Assembly: GCA_025765615.1 (NCBI GenBank)
Contig: JAIVFJ010000056.1
Coordinates: 124,001 to 188,000 of the forward strand
Length of the DNA stretch: 64,000 nucleotides
Direction of reading: 5' to 3'
Source of the DNA: Zopfochytrium polystomum
Lineage: Eukaryota; Chytridiomycota; Chytridiomycetes; Chytridiales; Chytridiaceae
The position numbers and the translations under genes are program-made. The notes beneath the pieces are model-generated. The model did no database searches. It had not been told where the DNA came from and saw only the letters and a list, made by a program, of their open reading frames with translations. Shown piece after piece: positions 1-10,905 of this stretch. Positions within the stretch are counted from its first letter, which is position 1. Each line of letters begins with the position of its first letter.

Positions 1-1348
1 CGAAAACTCTCAGGATATTGCTGTTTCAGAGAATTTTGCTGTCTGGCGATGGCTTGATCCATCACCGCGATGGATGAAAAGTATCAGGGTCCTGTGAAAT
101 CTGTCCCAAAATCCTTTGATCGATTCTTTAATTCAACATTGTCGTAAATTTGTTGGCCCAATACTGCCTGTAATGTGGTTAGGTGGCTTCCTTCTCCCCA
201 TCCTTCCTGCAAGGTTACTCAAACTGTCGCTTTTGCCATTTGTGGTGGCTGAGCCATTACTCTAATTCTGTTTGAAACAATGGGAAAGAAAAGGATAAAA
301 GTGTGCTTTGCGCAGCCTGCTGATGAAGTATTTCTCTTTCCCATCCATTTTCCCTGTTACTACTCCGGTCGTTCGCTTGCGAAGCACAACGCCGGGTAGT
401 AGCTTCAATCAATGTGATGTTGAGAAAAACCTGGTTTGGTAAGTGAGACTTGACCTTATTCCCCATTCCACTGGAGCAGCGACTTCGACACATTCTTCTT
501 CATTTTCGTAAAAGACAGCCCTGATACTCGAAATTGAAACAAATCCCTCCATCCTGCGAGGCGTCGTCTTTCAAAATTCCGCACTTTGCATGAAAACTCA
601 GGTCTCGCTCTACCTTTTGCTATCTCCATAATGGTTTACTTATCCTGGGCTGGTGGAATTCTAAAGTGTGCTTGTATCTACAGATTTGACTGAACTGACC
701 GCCATCAGAAAGTCTATGTAAGCCCCCAATACGTTCTGTTCTGTCCCTTTCCGCTGGGAGGGCGGGACCTGAAAACTAGGTGCAGGAGAATTGAGGTTGG
801 GCCGATTGCAGCTTACGCAAAATGGCTTTTTTCTGTGGGGATTGTTTGATTCACTCCATGTTCAACACATTTTTTTTCACGTTAGGCGCAGATGGTTCAA
901 CATCGAGCCTAAATATGGACTACAGGTTTTGACTCGTCAAAATTTTTTTGAATCCTCACACTGCAAACGTTATGCCTTCTACCGGACAAGCACTTGTCCA
1001 AAAAGGGCCACGCAAATCGGGTGGGATCTGGAAGTAGACAAACTACATGCGACAGCCGACAGAGGCGGTCAGAAGCCGCACGCTTTCCGGAGAGATCTTT
1101 CTTCTTTTGGAACTGCCGAAGGTGGCGCGGTGCGCGTGAGACAGGGGAGGGCCAGAAAGAGAAACGCAGCGAGGCCACGTTTGTTTCCTGTTTTGGAAGT
1201 GCGCATGTTCCTATCGGCCTCTTATCATCGTCTTCGCCTTATGCGGCCGGCCAACCCTTCAAACATCCACGTGAACGCACTCTGCTCTGCCTTCAACGAT
1301 AAAGAAAACGTAGAAGAAAAAAAAAAAAAAAAGACTTCGCCACCACCC
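1..1348. other. Region upstream of OPT1, no gene recognised
   Basis: No open frame here has recognisable domains or convincing splice structure. The stretch just before the OPT1 TATA box contains a poly-A run (about 1315-1332). The rest is unique-looking sequence. A 5' neighbour gene may end outside the window. Confidence 0.5.
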
Positions 1349-1355
1349 TATAAAA
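1349..1355 (+). promoter_or_regulatory. TATA box of OPT1
   Basis: TATAAAA lies about 180 bases before the chosen ATG. It is followed by a CT/CTCG-rich stretch (about 1390-1460) that probably forms the transcript leader. The paralogue OPT2 has the same TATAAAA word about 80 bases before its ATG. Confidence 0.65.
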
Positions 1356-1533
1356 CAGGCGAGAAGCGGTCACACGGAGACCTGTCTTGCCACCCACACA
1401 CCCACTCGCTCTCGCTCTCGCACTCGCTCGCTCACTCGTCTCCCCTCCCCTCCTCTCCTAATCCTGCCCCTTTCGCCCCCCGCCTTGCCAGAACAACCCA
1501 GCGTCCCAGCCAGCCAGCCCACTGCGCGGAAAG

Positions 1534-4120
1534 ATGGCGGCAGGTAAACCCACCTTCTCGCTCGCAACAGCCATTTTCCTTTTTTTGGGCTGCTCCTTAA
1601 CAAATGATCTCTCAACGTGCTTCGTTGTGACTTCAACAACAGAGCCGCAAGCCCTTTCTGAGGGAGAACTAGAACTTGCCGTCGAACGCAAGCTCGAGGG
1701 TGAAAAACTCGGCGAGCTCGACGAGGAGGCTGCTCAGTATATCGATGAAATTTACGACATCGTCGATGCTGTCGTCTCGCGCACGGACGACCCCACGCTT
1801 CCAGCCCTGACCATCAGGGTGTGGCTCCTCGGAACTTTCTTCGGATTTATGCTTGCCCTAGTGAACACGCTCTTCACGTTTCGAACGAACTCACTGGTAT
1901 GGAAAGGTTTGAAGCTATGCGAAAGTCATGTCTAAGGCCTTTTTCCTTCCAAAATATGCTATCATATCATTGCCTAAGACGGTCAACCCGTTCATCGCTG
2001 TTCTGTTGGCGTACCCTCTCGGCATCGGCATGGCTACGTTTCTCCCAAAGATTTCCATCTTCGGAGTCTCTCTTAACCCGGGCAAATTCAACTTCAAAGA
2101 GCACGCGCTCATCTACGTGTTTGCGTCCACGTGCACCGTCCCAGCCTACGCCTTGGACAACATCATTGGTCAGCGCTACATCCTGTACCAAGAGGACCTC
2201 ACCGTTGCCGCTTGCGTTTTCTTTGGAATTGTAACCCAATGCTTTGGTTACGGTCTCGCCGGTCTCTGCCGTCGCTACCTCGTCCGCCCCGCCGCGATGC
2301 TTTGGCCTAGCAACTTGTCCACCATCGCTATGCTGAACTCTCTTCACCAGGCCGACGTTGACCCGGCGCTTCCCCTTAGTCGCTTCAACTTTTTCTGGAT
2401 CGTGACAGGCGTTGTGTTCTTGTGGCAATGGATTCCAGGACTGATTGCTCCAATTTTCGCCACTATTTCCATTCTTTGCTACGTCGCACCAAAGACCGGT
2501 GACCGTGGCCAAATGATGAGACTGATGGGCTCGGCGTACAACGGCATGGGACTCCTCTCTTTCTCTTTCGACTGGTCGCTCATGTCGTACCTCGCCCCAA
2601 TCACCACTCCGCTGTGGGCTCTTGTAAACCAAGTTCTTGGGCTTTGGGTCTTCCTCTGGGTCCTTACTCCCATTTTGTGGGTGAACAACACTTTCGGCAT
2701 TGACTTCAAACTCGGCTCGGCACCGCAGGACACTGCCAACGGGTCCGGCCGATTCCCCCTTGGCCAGGCACTCAATACTCCTTCCCTGTTCACCAAGGAA
2801 GGAGTTCGAATCGCAGCACCGGCCTTCGTCGTTCAGTCCGACCTGTCGCTTGACGTTGACGTTTACAACGCCAACGCTCCCATCTACATCACCACTTACT
2901 TTGCCCTGCTCTACACGTCATCTTTCATCGTCTTCGCGTCCTGCCTTGTCCACGTTGGTCTCTGGTACGGCAAGGACATTTGGCACCGCTTTCGCACCGC
3001 CATGCGTGACCTCGACACGGCCGATGTCCACGCAAAGATGATGGACGTCTACCCAGAGGTCCCAGATTTGTGGTACATTGGCCTATTGGTCACCAATTTG
3101 ATCACTGCAATCGCTGTCTGCCAATGGGGTGGTTTCCAGCTGCCGTGGTGGGGTGTCATTCTTGGCTTCCTGCTCGCGCTCGTCTCGATGATTCCCATTG
3201 GCACCATCCAAGCCATTTCTGGCCAGCAAATCGGTCTCAACGTCATGTCCGAGTTCCTGATTGGATTGATTCTTCCGGGTCGCATTGCGGCCGTGATGGC
3301 TTTCAAGACGTTCTCGTACATGGCCATGTCCCAGGGTCTTCTGCTTGTGTCTGACCTCAAGCTCGGCCACTACATCAAGATTCCTCCCAGGTCAATGTTC
3401 ATTGTGCAGCTCTTTTCGACCATAATGGCCGTCATTGTCAACATTTTCACCTCGTTCTTCATCTACGAGCACTTTGGCAAGGTCGACGTTCCCATCGATG
3501 ACGCGGACCCGCAAGGCCCAACAAAGAGCGTCTGGGCGCTGCAGGCCCCGGAGCCTCCCGTCGGCTGGAACGCGAACGGATACACGGTCTTCCTCAACGC
3601 CGGCGCCATCTGGGGAGCCATCGGCCCCGCCCGCTTCTTCGGCCCGGGATCTCCTTACGTCAACACCCTCTACGGCTTCCTTATCGGCGCCGTCCTGCCA
3701 GTGTTCCCGTGGATCATGCACCGCTTCTTCCCCAACGGTTACTGGCACCTGGTCAACATCCCTGTCATCATGACGGTCCCGCTCGACCCGGGCTCGACGC
3801 TCTCCATCCTCATCACCCCGCTGCTCCTAGGTTTCATCGTCAACTACGTCATCAAAAAGTACCACCACGCCTGGTGGAAGAAGTACGCGTACGTCATGTC
3901 TGCGGCGTTCGACTGCGGCACCGCGATCGCGTTGACCATTATCTTCTTCATCTTTGTGTTTGGCGACAACGCCCCGCACATGCCGCGATACGCGCTGAAC
4001 CGGTACGACCCCGAGCTGTGCGTGCCCGACTTTTACCAGACCTGCAATGAGCGTGCGGAGGACCCTAACTACAGTGCAGCGACCGACCCGGACTGCATGT
4101 ACTTTGGTCTTGCCGCCTGA
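1534..4120 (+). CDS. Oligopeptide transporter OPT1 (three exons)
   Basis: Predicted proton-coupled oligopeptide transporter of the OPT family, a plasma- or vacuolar-membrane protein with many hydrophobic segments. The exons I derive are 1534-1543, 1643-1896 and 1979-4120, giving 801 residues. The first exon is only 10 nt; OPT2 and OPT3 show the same arrangement, which supports this start. Visible family signatures are NPGKFNFKEH near residue 121 and KIPPR near 555. The acidic cytosolic N-terminus precedes a conserved SRTDDPTLPALT stretch. Intron 1 is 99 nt, a multiple of three and free of stops, so its retention would insert 33 residues that look hydrophobic. Intron 2 is 82 nt. Peptide specificity cannot be read from the sequence. 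The gene lies 39 kb from its two paralogues, separated by mobile DNA. Confidence 0.93.
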
Positions 4121-4613
4121 GGTCCACTCTGCCCTCTCGCAAACAAACAGTCTATTCGTCCCTCTTGTGCCTTCATTTTCTTGTGCTCTTTCCCCCTTTT
4201 TCCTTTCTAACCAACCCCGACGGTCCTCCCTGTCGTTTGGGATATGTCCGTCCCCGACCGTGACTGATCTCGTATTCCTCTTGCGTCGAGCCAATTGCAA
4301 TGGCCTCCTCCCTGCCCCTCGTGCTTCTGTCAACCCCCAGCCGACAGCGGCCTCTTTCGCTGGGAACTTTTAATTTGTTACTCCACCCCCCGGCTAATGT
4401 GGCAAAATCCCTCCGGGTGGTGTGCTCCAAGCGAGTGGCGAAAAAAGAAAGATTTGTATTTCCTCATCGAAGTGACGAAAGGGCCTAGTGAAATTTGAAA
4501 CAAGGAGCAAATATTGTGCGTTTCACAGAAAATTGGAGAAACGTACTCCTTTTTTGGTTCAGAAAAATTTCGGCACAATTATCGGCTCATCCGCCAGACT
4601 GACTTGTCAGACT
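4121..4613. other. OPT1 3' flank and 5' flank of transposase relic
   Basis: Pyrimidine-rich 3' flank of OPT1 followed by A/T-rich sequence. No gene is seen and no convincing terminal inverted repeat for the adjacent transposase was found. Confidence 0.5.
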
Positions 4614-5687
4614 ATGTCTCTTATCATTCAAGCTGTGAAGCACGAGCACCCATCAACCAACACCATCTACCACTGCCTATACGGCTACTACTTTAAAGGC
4701 CTCTCAAAGGCCCACCTCTCACGTCTCTATGGAAAGTCCCCATCCACCATCGCAAACTGGATAAACAAGTTTGAGGAGAATGGAGAGGTCGATCGAGCAA
4801 AAACTGCGAGGATTTATAGGAAATACAACGGGGAAAAGCGGGCCTGGCTCCTTCAACTATATGAAAAGGGGCCGATACTCCATTTGGACGAGGCGGTGAA
4901 GCGATTCCAGGAGAGGTTTGGGGTTCTCATTAGCGTCTCGTCTGTCTGCCGGATCTTGCACGAGAGCGGGCTCACGTGGAAAGTTTTGGAGAGGCGGGCA
5001 ATTCAGATCAACGTCGTCGAAATCGCTTGATTTTGTCAAGAGCTGACGGAGTTTCCATGGGCTCTAACCAATCTTGTGTTTCTTGATGAATGCAGTTTTG
5101 ACAACCGGGACATGTTGAGACGGCGTGGATATGGCCGTGTCAGCCAACGTCTTGTGTACCGTGGCGAATTTGTCCGAAAGCCTCGCATTTCAGTTCTTTG
5201 CTTTGTTGGATTTGATGGCCTGGTTGACGCCTGCATGACTGAAGGAACCTTCACGCGACAAAAATTCCTGGAGTGCCTTTCTGAAGTTGCAACAAAAAAC
5301 AAGTCAGTTCATCAGTACCCTGGTCGCCACTCTGTTTGGATTATGGATGGAGCCGCAATCCATTGCCACCCAAATATTGTCCATTATTTACGCAGCCTTG
5401 GGATTATTCCGCTGTTTCTTCCAGCGTATTGCCCATTTTTCAATCCCATTGAAGTTCTGTTCAACCTCATCAAGAAGAAGTTGGAGCGGACCTACACAGA
5501 AAAGGCAAAACCTGACTATACCATCGAAATAGCGACGGTTCTAGCTGAATTTGCAACCTACTCGATGAAAAAGATCTTTTCAAAGTGCGGGTTCATCCAA
5601 AACAGTATGTTTGATCCACACAGGGGATTAAGTCAGGACTTGAGTGAGCTTGGGTTCGAAGAAACCACTGAATCCAAACGAGAATGA
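4614..5687 (+). pseudogene. Tc1-like transposase, one in-frame stop
   Basis: Cut-and-paste transposase of the Tc1/mariner superfamily (IS630-like DDE fold). The frame is 358 codons from ATG 4614. The N-terminal half has a helix-turn-helix (AHLSRLYGKSPSTIANWI). The catalytic triad is visible as D158 (FLDECSF), D245 (IMDGAAIH) and E280 (NPIEVLF), giving a DD34E spacing as in Tc1. Codon 139 is TGA (5028-5030) between two otherwise continuous halves in the same frame. A single C-to-T change of an Arg CGA codon would explain it. The start is chosen at 4614 because upstream codons to 4488 show no family resemblance. A recently inactivated copy is most likely; a sequencing error is possible. Confidence 0.85.
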
Positions 5688-6097
5688 AGGGTGTGTGAAC
5701 GTTTTATTCGATGTTGTTGTGTTCCACTTACGGAAATCTGATTGGAACATCAGGTATGGTTTGGGTTGTTTCAAAGGGCTTGTGTGAGATTAAATGGGGC
5801 GTTCCTGGGGAGCAGAGTGTTAAGACGAGGGACAAACATTCAACTAAACAAAGATTAGCCCTGCCACGTCCGTAATTAGGAAACCGAAAGAAAGTCGAAT
5901 ACTGCATGCGATAAGTACTGCAAGAAAGAGTACTGAAATGGGTCCGGCGTATTGACGAGTATGGAGAGGAAGTCAAATCGTGCGTGAGTCAGCCATAGTA
6001 CTGAAAAGGAGTGGCAGGGGAAATCACATCTCGTTGGAAAAAATTAAGATGAGAGTCGAACGAACGGAATATTACTTCATGACTCAAGCAACAAACG
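5688..6097. other. Spacer without recognised gene
   Basis: Unique-looking sequence between the transposase relic and the 3' end of the interrupted PHD-finger gene. Nothing coding is recognised. Confidence 0.45.
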
Positions 6098-6173
6098 TCA
6101 AGAATGATCAGTGTCCTCCCTATCTTCAGTGTTTAGACGAACTCCTTGACTAAACTCGTCCTCGGCGGGATTC

Positions 6174-6536
6174 TGTCAGGAACAGGGCAGGACAGGACAA
6201 GGCAGACAAGGAACTGAGAGGAGTGATGATTGTATTGGAAACAATAATTCACTTGAGGGATGGGACAGGTCCCCCATCCCCCTTTTATACCTTTTGAGAG
6301 TCTTCCTTGTCAAGACTCAAAGAAGGTTCCAGAAAGAGCAATTAGTAATACAATGATACCAATGATACCAATGACAACAAGACAAGTCAGGAAAGCAAAG
6401 AAGGTTCCAGAAGGTTCCACAAGGTTCCATGAAGGAATGTTCTAGAAGGTTCCAGAAGGTTCCAGAAGGTTCCACAAGGTTCCATGAAGGAATGTTCTAG
6501 AAGGTTCCAGAGGTTTCCAGAGGGTGATTCATAACA
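6174..6536 (-). repeat. 3' LTR of element copy 1
   Basis: 363 bp, TG...CA ended on the element's strand. Its start abuts the stop codon of the pol-like frame, just after a purine-rich tract (6537-6552 read on the minus strand) that fits a polypurine tract. Confidence 0.9.
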
Positions 6537-8132
6537 TCATCTCCCCCTTTTAGGCCTCTTCTGCAACTTGGTGGGGTACCTGGTCTTGAACTTGAGTAGA
6601 AGGTCTTGGCAGTGAGTGAGGTTTGACTCAGGTTCCCAGGTGTTTTCAGCATCTGAGTAACCTTTCCACTTAACAAGGAACTTGAGTGTCCTTCCAAACC
6701 ACTTGGCATCCAAGATTTGTTCAACCTCAAATTCCTCTTCACCTTCTACCACAACTGGAGGAGGAGGAGGAACAACTCTGCCTGGAATGGAATTGGCCAC
6801 AAACTTCTCCAAAAGGCTGACATGGAAAACTGGGTGGATCTTCATGGATGCAGGGAGATCCAGCTTGAAGGTGACTGGATTGATTTGCTCCAAGATCTTG
6901 AAAGGTCCCAACTTGAGGTTGTCCAGCTTGGGACTTGGTCTTTTGGTCTGCAAGTTCTTCCTCATGCCTCGCCAGTAAAAGTCCCTGGAAACAAGCTTAT
7001 ATGTCTTGTGCTCTCCTGGGTGTCCAGCTGTTGCTGCATCATGCCTTGTCTTGAGTATCTCAAGTTTTTCCTCTTCTTGGCTGATTTGAATCTTGTGAGG
7101 CTTGGGGTCCTTGGAAATAGCATAGGCCCACACACTCTCAGGAAGCAGTGAAAGGTGTGTCTTGGATGGTGGGGTGAAACCATCTCCCCCTTCAGGTGCA
7201 AGGTCTGTCCTTCTGTGCTCATCAGCAGTGGGGCTTGAATTGTTGACTGGGAACTGTGATTCTTGAATCTTTGACTGAGGGTTCTGTTCTTGGCAAAGAC
7301 TGTGAGCTGTGGAGCTTGAATCTTGAATTTGGACTGTGAACTGTGGTACTTGAATCTTTGACTGTGGGTTCTGTGAACTACAGACTTGGCCATGACTGTG
7401 AGCTCTATGAGCTGTCCTGGAATCTTGACTATGAACTGTGAACTGTGAAACTTGAATCTTGGCTGGGATCTGTGAGCTGTAGGCTGATACTGGAGCTGTC
7501 ATTTGTCTTTGACCTTGGATACTAGGCTGAGAACCTTGAATCAGGGACTTGAGAGAATGAGACTTGGAGGCTTCACTTGAGTTTTGGGTGACTGTTCCAA
7601 TTGGTGGAGGTTGGACTTGACCAGTGACCCAATCAATGGCAGGGTTCTGGGCTTGCAGCCATGGTAATCCCAGGATGACAGAGAATGTGGGTGAGCCAAG
7701 ATCCAATACTTCCAGGTTGACCATGGATGGTGGAAAGTCTTGGATGTGGAGGTTTAGCTTGGTTTCATGGCTGATTTCCTTGAACAGAGCATGATTGGCA
7801 AAGTGGACCTTGAGGGGTGTGGATTTCTTGATGGTGGGAATGGCACAAGACTTGGCAAGGGTGGCATCAATGATGTTGCAGGATGATCCAGACTCTATAA
7901 GGGCCTTGGTTGTGATGGTTGACTTGGGTGAGAGTTGAATCTTGACATCCATGGTGAGTTGGTGGGGCTTGGAATCTGAGGTGTTTGTGGTGCTGGTGGT
8001 GGTGATGAAACAGGGGCAGCTTGGAAGGGGGTCCAGGGAATTGCCCCTCAGTGAGCCTGGACCTGGGAGTTTGGGTGCTTCTTCCTTGGGCAGTCCTTGA
8101 CAGCATGCTCCTTGGAGCCACAGTAGAAACAC
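6537..8132 (-). CDS. Shortened pol-like frame: protease, integrase pieces, chromodomain
   Basis: 531-codon frame overlapping the end of gag in the -1 frame; its first open codon is not ATG, so frameshifting is likely. Order of parts: retropepsin-like segment (about 65-165) with an ILGLPWL flap-side motif; a Ser/Gln-rich repetitive linker (about 170-320); the two-histidine half of the integrase zinc domain (HDAATAGHP...) around 365-390; directly then the integrase C-terminal GPF-type module (LKLGPFKI...); and a chromodomain at about 468-518 (FLVKWKGYSDAENTWEP). The usual DSG catalytic triplet of the protease reads ESG. Reverse transcriptase, RNase H and the integrase DDE core are missing between the zinc half and the C-terminal module. 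Confidence 0.85.
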   Translation of the reverse strand: MFLLWLQGACCQGLPKEEAPKLPGPGSLRGNSLDPLPSCPCFITTTSTTNTSDSKPHQLTMDVKIQLSPKSTITTKALIESGSSCNIIDATLAKSCAIPTIKKSTPLKVHFANHALFKEISHETKLNLHIQDFPPSMVNLEVLDLGSPTFSVILGLPWLQAQNPAIDWVTGQVQPPPIGTVTQNSSEASKSHSLKSLIQGSQPSIQGQRQMTAPVSAYSSQIPAKIQVSQFTVHSQDSRTAHRAHSHGQVCSSQNPQSKIQVPQFTVQIQDSSSTAHSLCQEQNPQSKIQESQFPVNNSSPTADEHRRTDLAPEGGDGFTPPSKTHLSLLPESVWAYAISKDPKPHKIQISQEEEKLEILKTRHDAATAGHPGEHKTYKLVSRDFYWRGMRKNLQTKRPSPKLDNLKLGPFKILEQINPVTFKLDLPASMKIHPVFHVSLLEKFVANSIPGRVVPPPPPVVVEGEEEFEVEQILDAKWFGRTLKFLVKWKGYSDAENTWEPESNLTHCQDLLLKFKTRYPTKLQKRPKRGR

Positions 8133-8971
8133 AGTCCCTGCTGGGCCCTCCTTGTTTTCTCCTCTTGGCTCAGAGGACCCTTAGGAAGTGTCTCAACTGC
8201 ATCCACTTGCATGGGTTCAGGAACTGTAAGAGCTTGAGGGACTGGGGTAGGTCTTGATGTAGTTCCTACTTGTCTTTGCTTCAGCCTCTTGGAGTAGAGT
8301 CTGTTGTCAATCTTGATGGCAAGGAGAATGTACTCTTCCAAGGTCTCAGGGATGTGCAGAGACTGGGAGAGCATGTCTTGGATAGACTCATGGAGACCAT
8401 CATGGTACAGCTCCATCAGAGCTGCATCATTGTATCCAGAGTCTCTGGCTAGTTGCTTGAATTGGTTGGTGTAGGCCACACAAGATTGCTTTCCTTGCTT
8501 GATATGCTTGAGCTTGGATCTTGCTGTCCAAGATGCGTAGGGGTCACCAAAGGTAGCCTCCAGCCCCTCCCAGAGCTCTTGCAGGGTGGTGGGTGTGCTT
8601 GGGAGAGATCTGTACCATGATTGAGCTTGACCAGACAGGAGGGTGCTTGTGAAAAGAACCTTGACTTGCTCACTGGGAAATCTTGAAGGTTGGAGAAGGA
8701 TGACATTCTCCACAGTGGCCATGAAGTTCCTAAGGTCTTTGGCCAGCCCAGTGAACTTGTCAGGGCTGGGAACCTTGGGCTCTCTTGCTTGGTTGGCTTG
8801 AGGCAGGGGAAGAGCTTGATGTTCTTGTTGGTGAAGTTGTTGTTGAAGCTGGTGCTGCTGGTGAAGGACTTGTTCTTGAAGTTGGTGTGTCTGTCTTGAA
8901 AGGGCTTGTAATTGGTCCATCAAGGCTTGGAAGGCAGTTGCATCAGGGAAGGTGTTGTTTGGGTCAGACAT
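8048..8971 (-). CDS. Gag-like protein of LTR element copy 1
   Basis: 307 residues. A Gln-rich coiled segment (about 18-55) is followed by a Ty3-type capsid region (about 65-230) and a basic tail with one zinc knuckle of CCHC form (CFYCGSKEHAVKDC, about 281-294). It would form the particle shell and bind the RNA. The start ATG lies about 40 bases past the LTR and primer site. The frame is intact. Confidence 0.88.
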   Translation of the reverse strand: MSDPNNTFPDATAFQALMDQLQALSRQTHQLQEQVLHQQHQLQQQLHQQEHQALPLPQANQAREPKVPSPDKFTGLAKDLRNFMATVENVILLQPSRFPSEQVKVLFTSTLLSGQAQSWYRSLPSTPTTLQELWEGLEATFGDPYASWTARSKLKHIKQGKQSCVAYTNQFKQLARDSGYNDAALMELYHDGLHESIQDMLSQSLHIPETLEEYILLAIKIDNRLYSKRLKQRQVGTTSRPTPVPQALTVPEPMQVDAVETLPKGPLSQEEKTRRAQQGLCFYCGSKEHAVKDCPRKKHPNSQVQAH

Positions 8972-8998
8972 GATGGCAGAGAGTAGTGGGAGAGGGTG

Positions 8999-9009
8999 AA
9001 GTGAATTAT
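8999..9009 (-). promoter_or_regulatory. Self-priming primer-binding site, copy 1
   Basis: Reading on the element strand, the 11 bases ATAATTCACTT start two bases after the 5' LTR. They are exactly complementary to AAGTGAATTAT inside the LTR about 35 bases after its TATA box, where the transcript should start. This matches the 11-base self-priming of Tf1/sushi elements rather than a tRNA primer. Confidence 0.7.
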
Positions 9010-9011
9010 GA

Positions 9012-9374
9012 TGTCAGGAACAGGGCAGGACAGGACAAGGCAGACAAGGAACTGAGAGGAGTGATGATTGTATTGGAAACAATAATTCACTTGAGGGATG
9101 GGACAGGTCCCCCATCCCCCTTTTATACCTTTTGAGAGTCTTCCTTGTCAAGACTCAAAGAAGGTTCCAGAAAGAGCAATTAGTAATACAATGATACCAA
9201 TGATACCAATGACAACAAGACAAGTCAGGAAAGCAAAGAAGGTTCCAGAAGGTTCCACAAGGTTCCATGAAGGAATGTTCTAGAAGGTTCCAGAAGGTTC
9301 CAGAAGGTTCCACAAGGTTCCATGAAGGAATGTTCTAGAAGGTTCCAGAGGTTTCCAGAGGGTGATTCATAACA
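9012..9374 (-). repeat. 5' LTR of element copy 1
   Basis: 363 bp. It contains a TATA box and upstream arrays of GAA/TTC heat-shock-element units, with 10 bp more than in copy 2. Confidence 0.9.
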
Positions 9375-10905
9375 GATTCAGAGAAGTGCTGAAGGCTGCG
9401 AGCAAACCGCCAGTTCCTTCTCCACCTTTCTCCATTGCGGCAATTCGATTGTCTAAATCGCGGAATTTCGTTAGGACAGTTTGAGTTTGGACGAATTTTT
9501 CTGCAAGGGCAGCTATTTCCGACCTCAAAGCGTCGACGGCCAGTCGCAAGTCCGCTGTTTGCGACTGAACCCTCGAGCTGATGGTCTGCGCAACTGCTAC
9601 GTCGTCCAAGGTTCTCCTCAGCCTTTGGTCGCTCGAATCTGCGCACCGTCGGTAAAGATGAATTGAATGACTCGGTGGTGCCTCGTTCAATACCCTATCG
9701 CGATCCCCAGCATGCTGCATTGCGATGTAATTTGCCCATAAATACCAATCAATATCGTGGGCAGTGTAGTGGCTACCATGGATTCGTTTCAGTTGAGTCT
9801 TGTAAGCCAAAACAGCTGCGTTATTGGCCGCGCCCGACCGGTCCTTCACGGTGGGTGTCAGGAGTGTGCGCTCCATCAGGCTCCACAAAGATGCGTTTGA
9901 CACTGCATTGGAATGGACATGAACGAAGGTAACAATTGAGAGGTCTTTCCAGTTATGGAGAACAGCTACTGTGATTTCCGATAGCGAGAGCTGTTTCTTT
10001 CGTGCAGTCACGTTGTTGAATAGAATGAAGCGACCCAAATGCTCCTTTGTTGGGACCAAGTCTCGCGCCCAAACCAGCGTATTCACCACCGTTGCATTTC
10101 CTGCACTGGGTCCACTCGTGCCTTTTCGGTCAGTTTCCTTGACTGGCGAGCTTGGATCGTTGATTGTTGTTGAAGCACATTCCTGTGCATCTTCCACTGT
10201 AGAGTTTGGATTGGTCATCAAAGCGGGTGAAGATCCCACTGTGGATGACGTTGCTGTGGCCGTTGCACGAGGTTTGATGGCGGGTGCAGTTCCACGACGG
10301 AGAGCTGGTGTACACGAAATGGAAGCAGTTTCCGTTGACGGGTTCAACACAGCCTCACGCTTCAACTTTGATCCAACTGCGTTCCAAAGGATATCAACGA
10401 ACTCGTCCACTTCCGAGCACTCAATGTGAACTGTGAGAGTGGGCTAGACCGAGCTCTGACGAATAAACAGGCGGAACGCAATCTGCAAGTCGAACTCAAA
10501 GAGATGAGGGCCGCGATTTTGGGGAGCGTCTGCTGACGTCTCTGTGCTAGCAGAAGATGAGGCTGGCTGTTTTCCCTTCATCCTCTTCGTTATGTTGGTG
10601 GTCTCTCCTCGTTCAGCATCCTTTCGCTTGTTGGTGGCCACCGAAGAACCAACGTCCGCCAGAACTGGCATTGATGTTTCGACTGGTTTCGCCTGAAGTC
10701 CAGAGAGGCATGAGGTACAAAGGTTGCCAACGCTGAATCCTTCTTGTAGAGTATGCACGCGAGTGAGTCCCTTGGAAGCTAAGATCTCGTCCGTGGGGCA
10801 GTATGCATGCAGAGTGGCGTGGCAAAGGGGGCAACAGTGGTTGGGGGCAATGGGGTCCTTGTCATCACAATCAACACACCCTTCCATAGTGGTGTCGGGG
10901 AAAAA

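Larger units (their letters stand above)
6174..9374 (-). mobile_element. LTR retroelement copy 1, internally deleted chromovirus type
   Basis: A complete 3,201-bp element reading on the minus strand with two 363-bp LTRs (6174-6536 and 9012-9374) that look identical. It is flanked by a perfect 5-bp target duplication, GATTC at 6169-6173 and 9375-9379. Only about 2.5 kb lies between the LTRs. It encodes gag plus a shortened pol (protease, part of integrase, chromodomain). Reverse transcriptase, RNase H and the integrase catalytic core are absent, so it must rely on enzymes from an autonomous relative. The insertion interrupts the PHD-finger gene. It is the same family as the element at 26767-29947. 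Confidence 0.93.
6098..10887 (-). pseudogene. PHD-finger/coiled-coil gene split by an LTR element
   Basis: The reading frame starts at ATG 10887 (minus) and runs to 9375, where an LTR element is inserted. It resumes at 6173 and ends at TGA 6098-6100. Counting the GATTC target duplication once, the frame is exactly 528 codons and stays in phase, which shows that the insertion broke it. Residues 4-60 hold CxxC, CxxC, HxxC and CxxC pairs with PHD-type (C4HC3) spacing: CVDC, CPLC, HAYC, CTSC. The C-terminal part is a heptad-rich coiled coil (DLRLAVDALRSEIAALAEKF). A TAG at 10444-10446 (codon 148) lies in otherwise continuous frame, a second lesion unless a short intron removes it. The start codon sits only 18 bases from the left edge of the 5.85 kb array, so the promoter has probably been lost too. 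I do not recognise the family. Confidence 0.7.

Noticed and set aside
1967..2632. Minus-strand frames across the OPT genes
   Set aside because: Antisense shadows of conserved codon-biased exons; no domain content.
4494..5775. TTTGAAACAA inverted repeat flanking the Tc1-like relic
   Set aside because: Only 10 bp match, no extension inward or outward, and no TA duplication next to it; likely chance.
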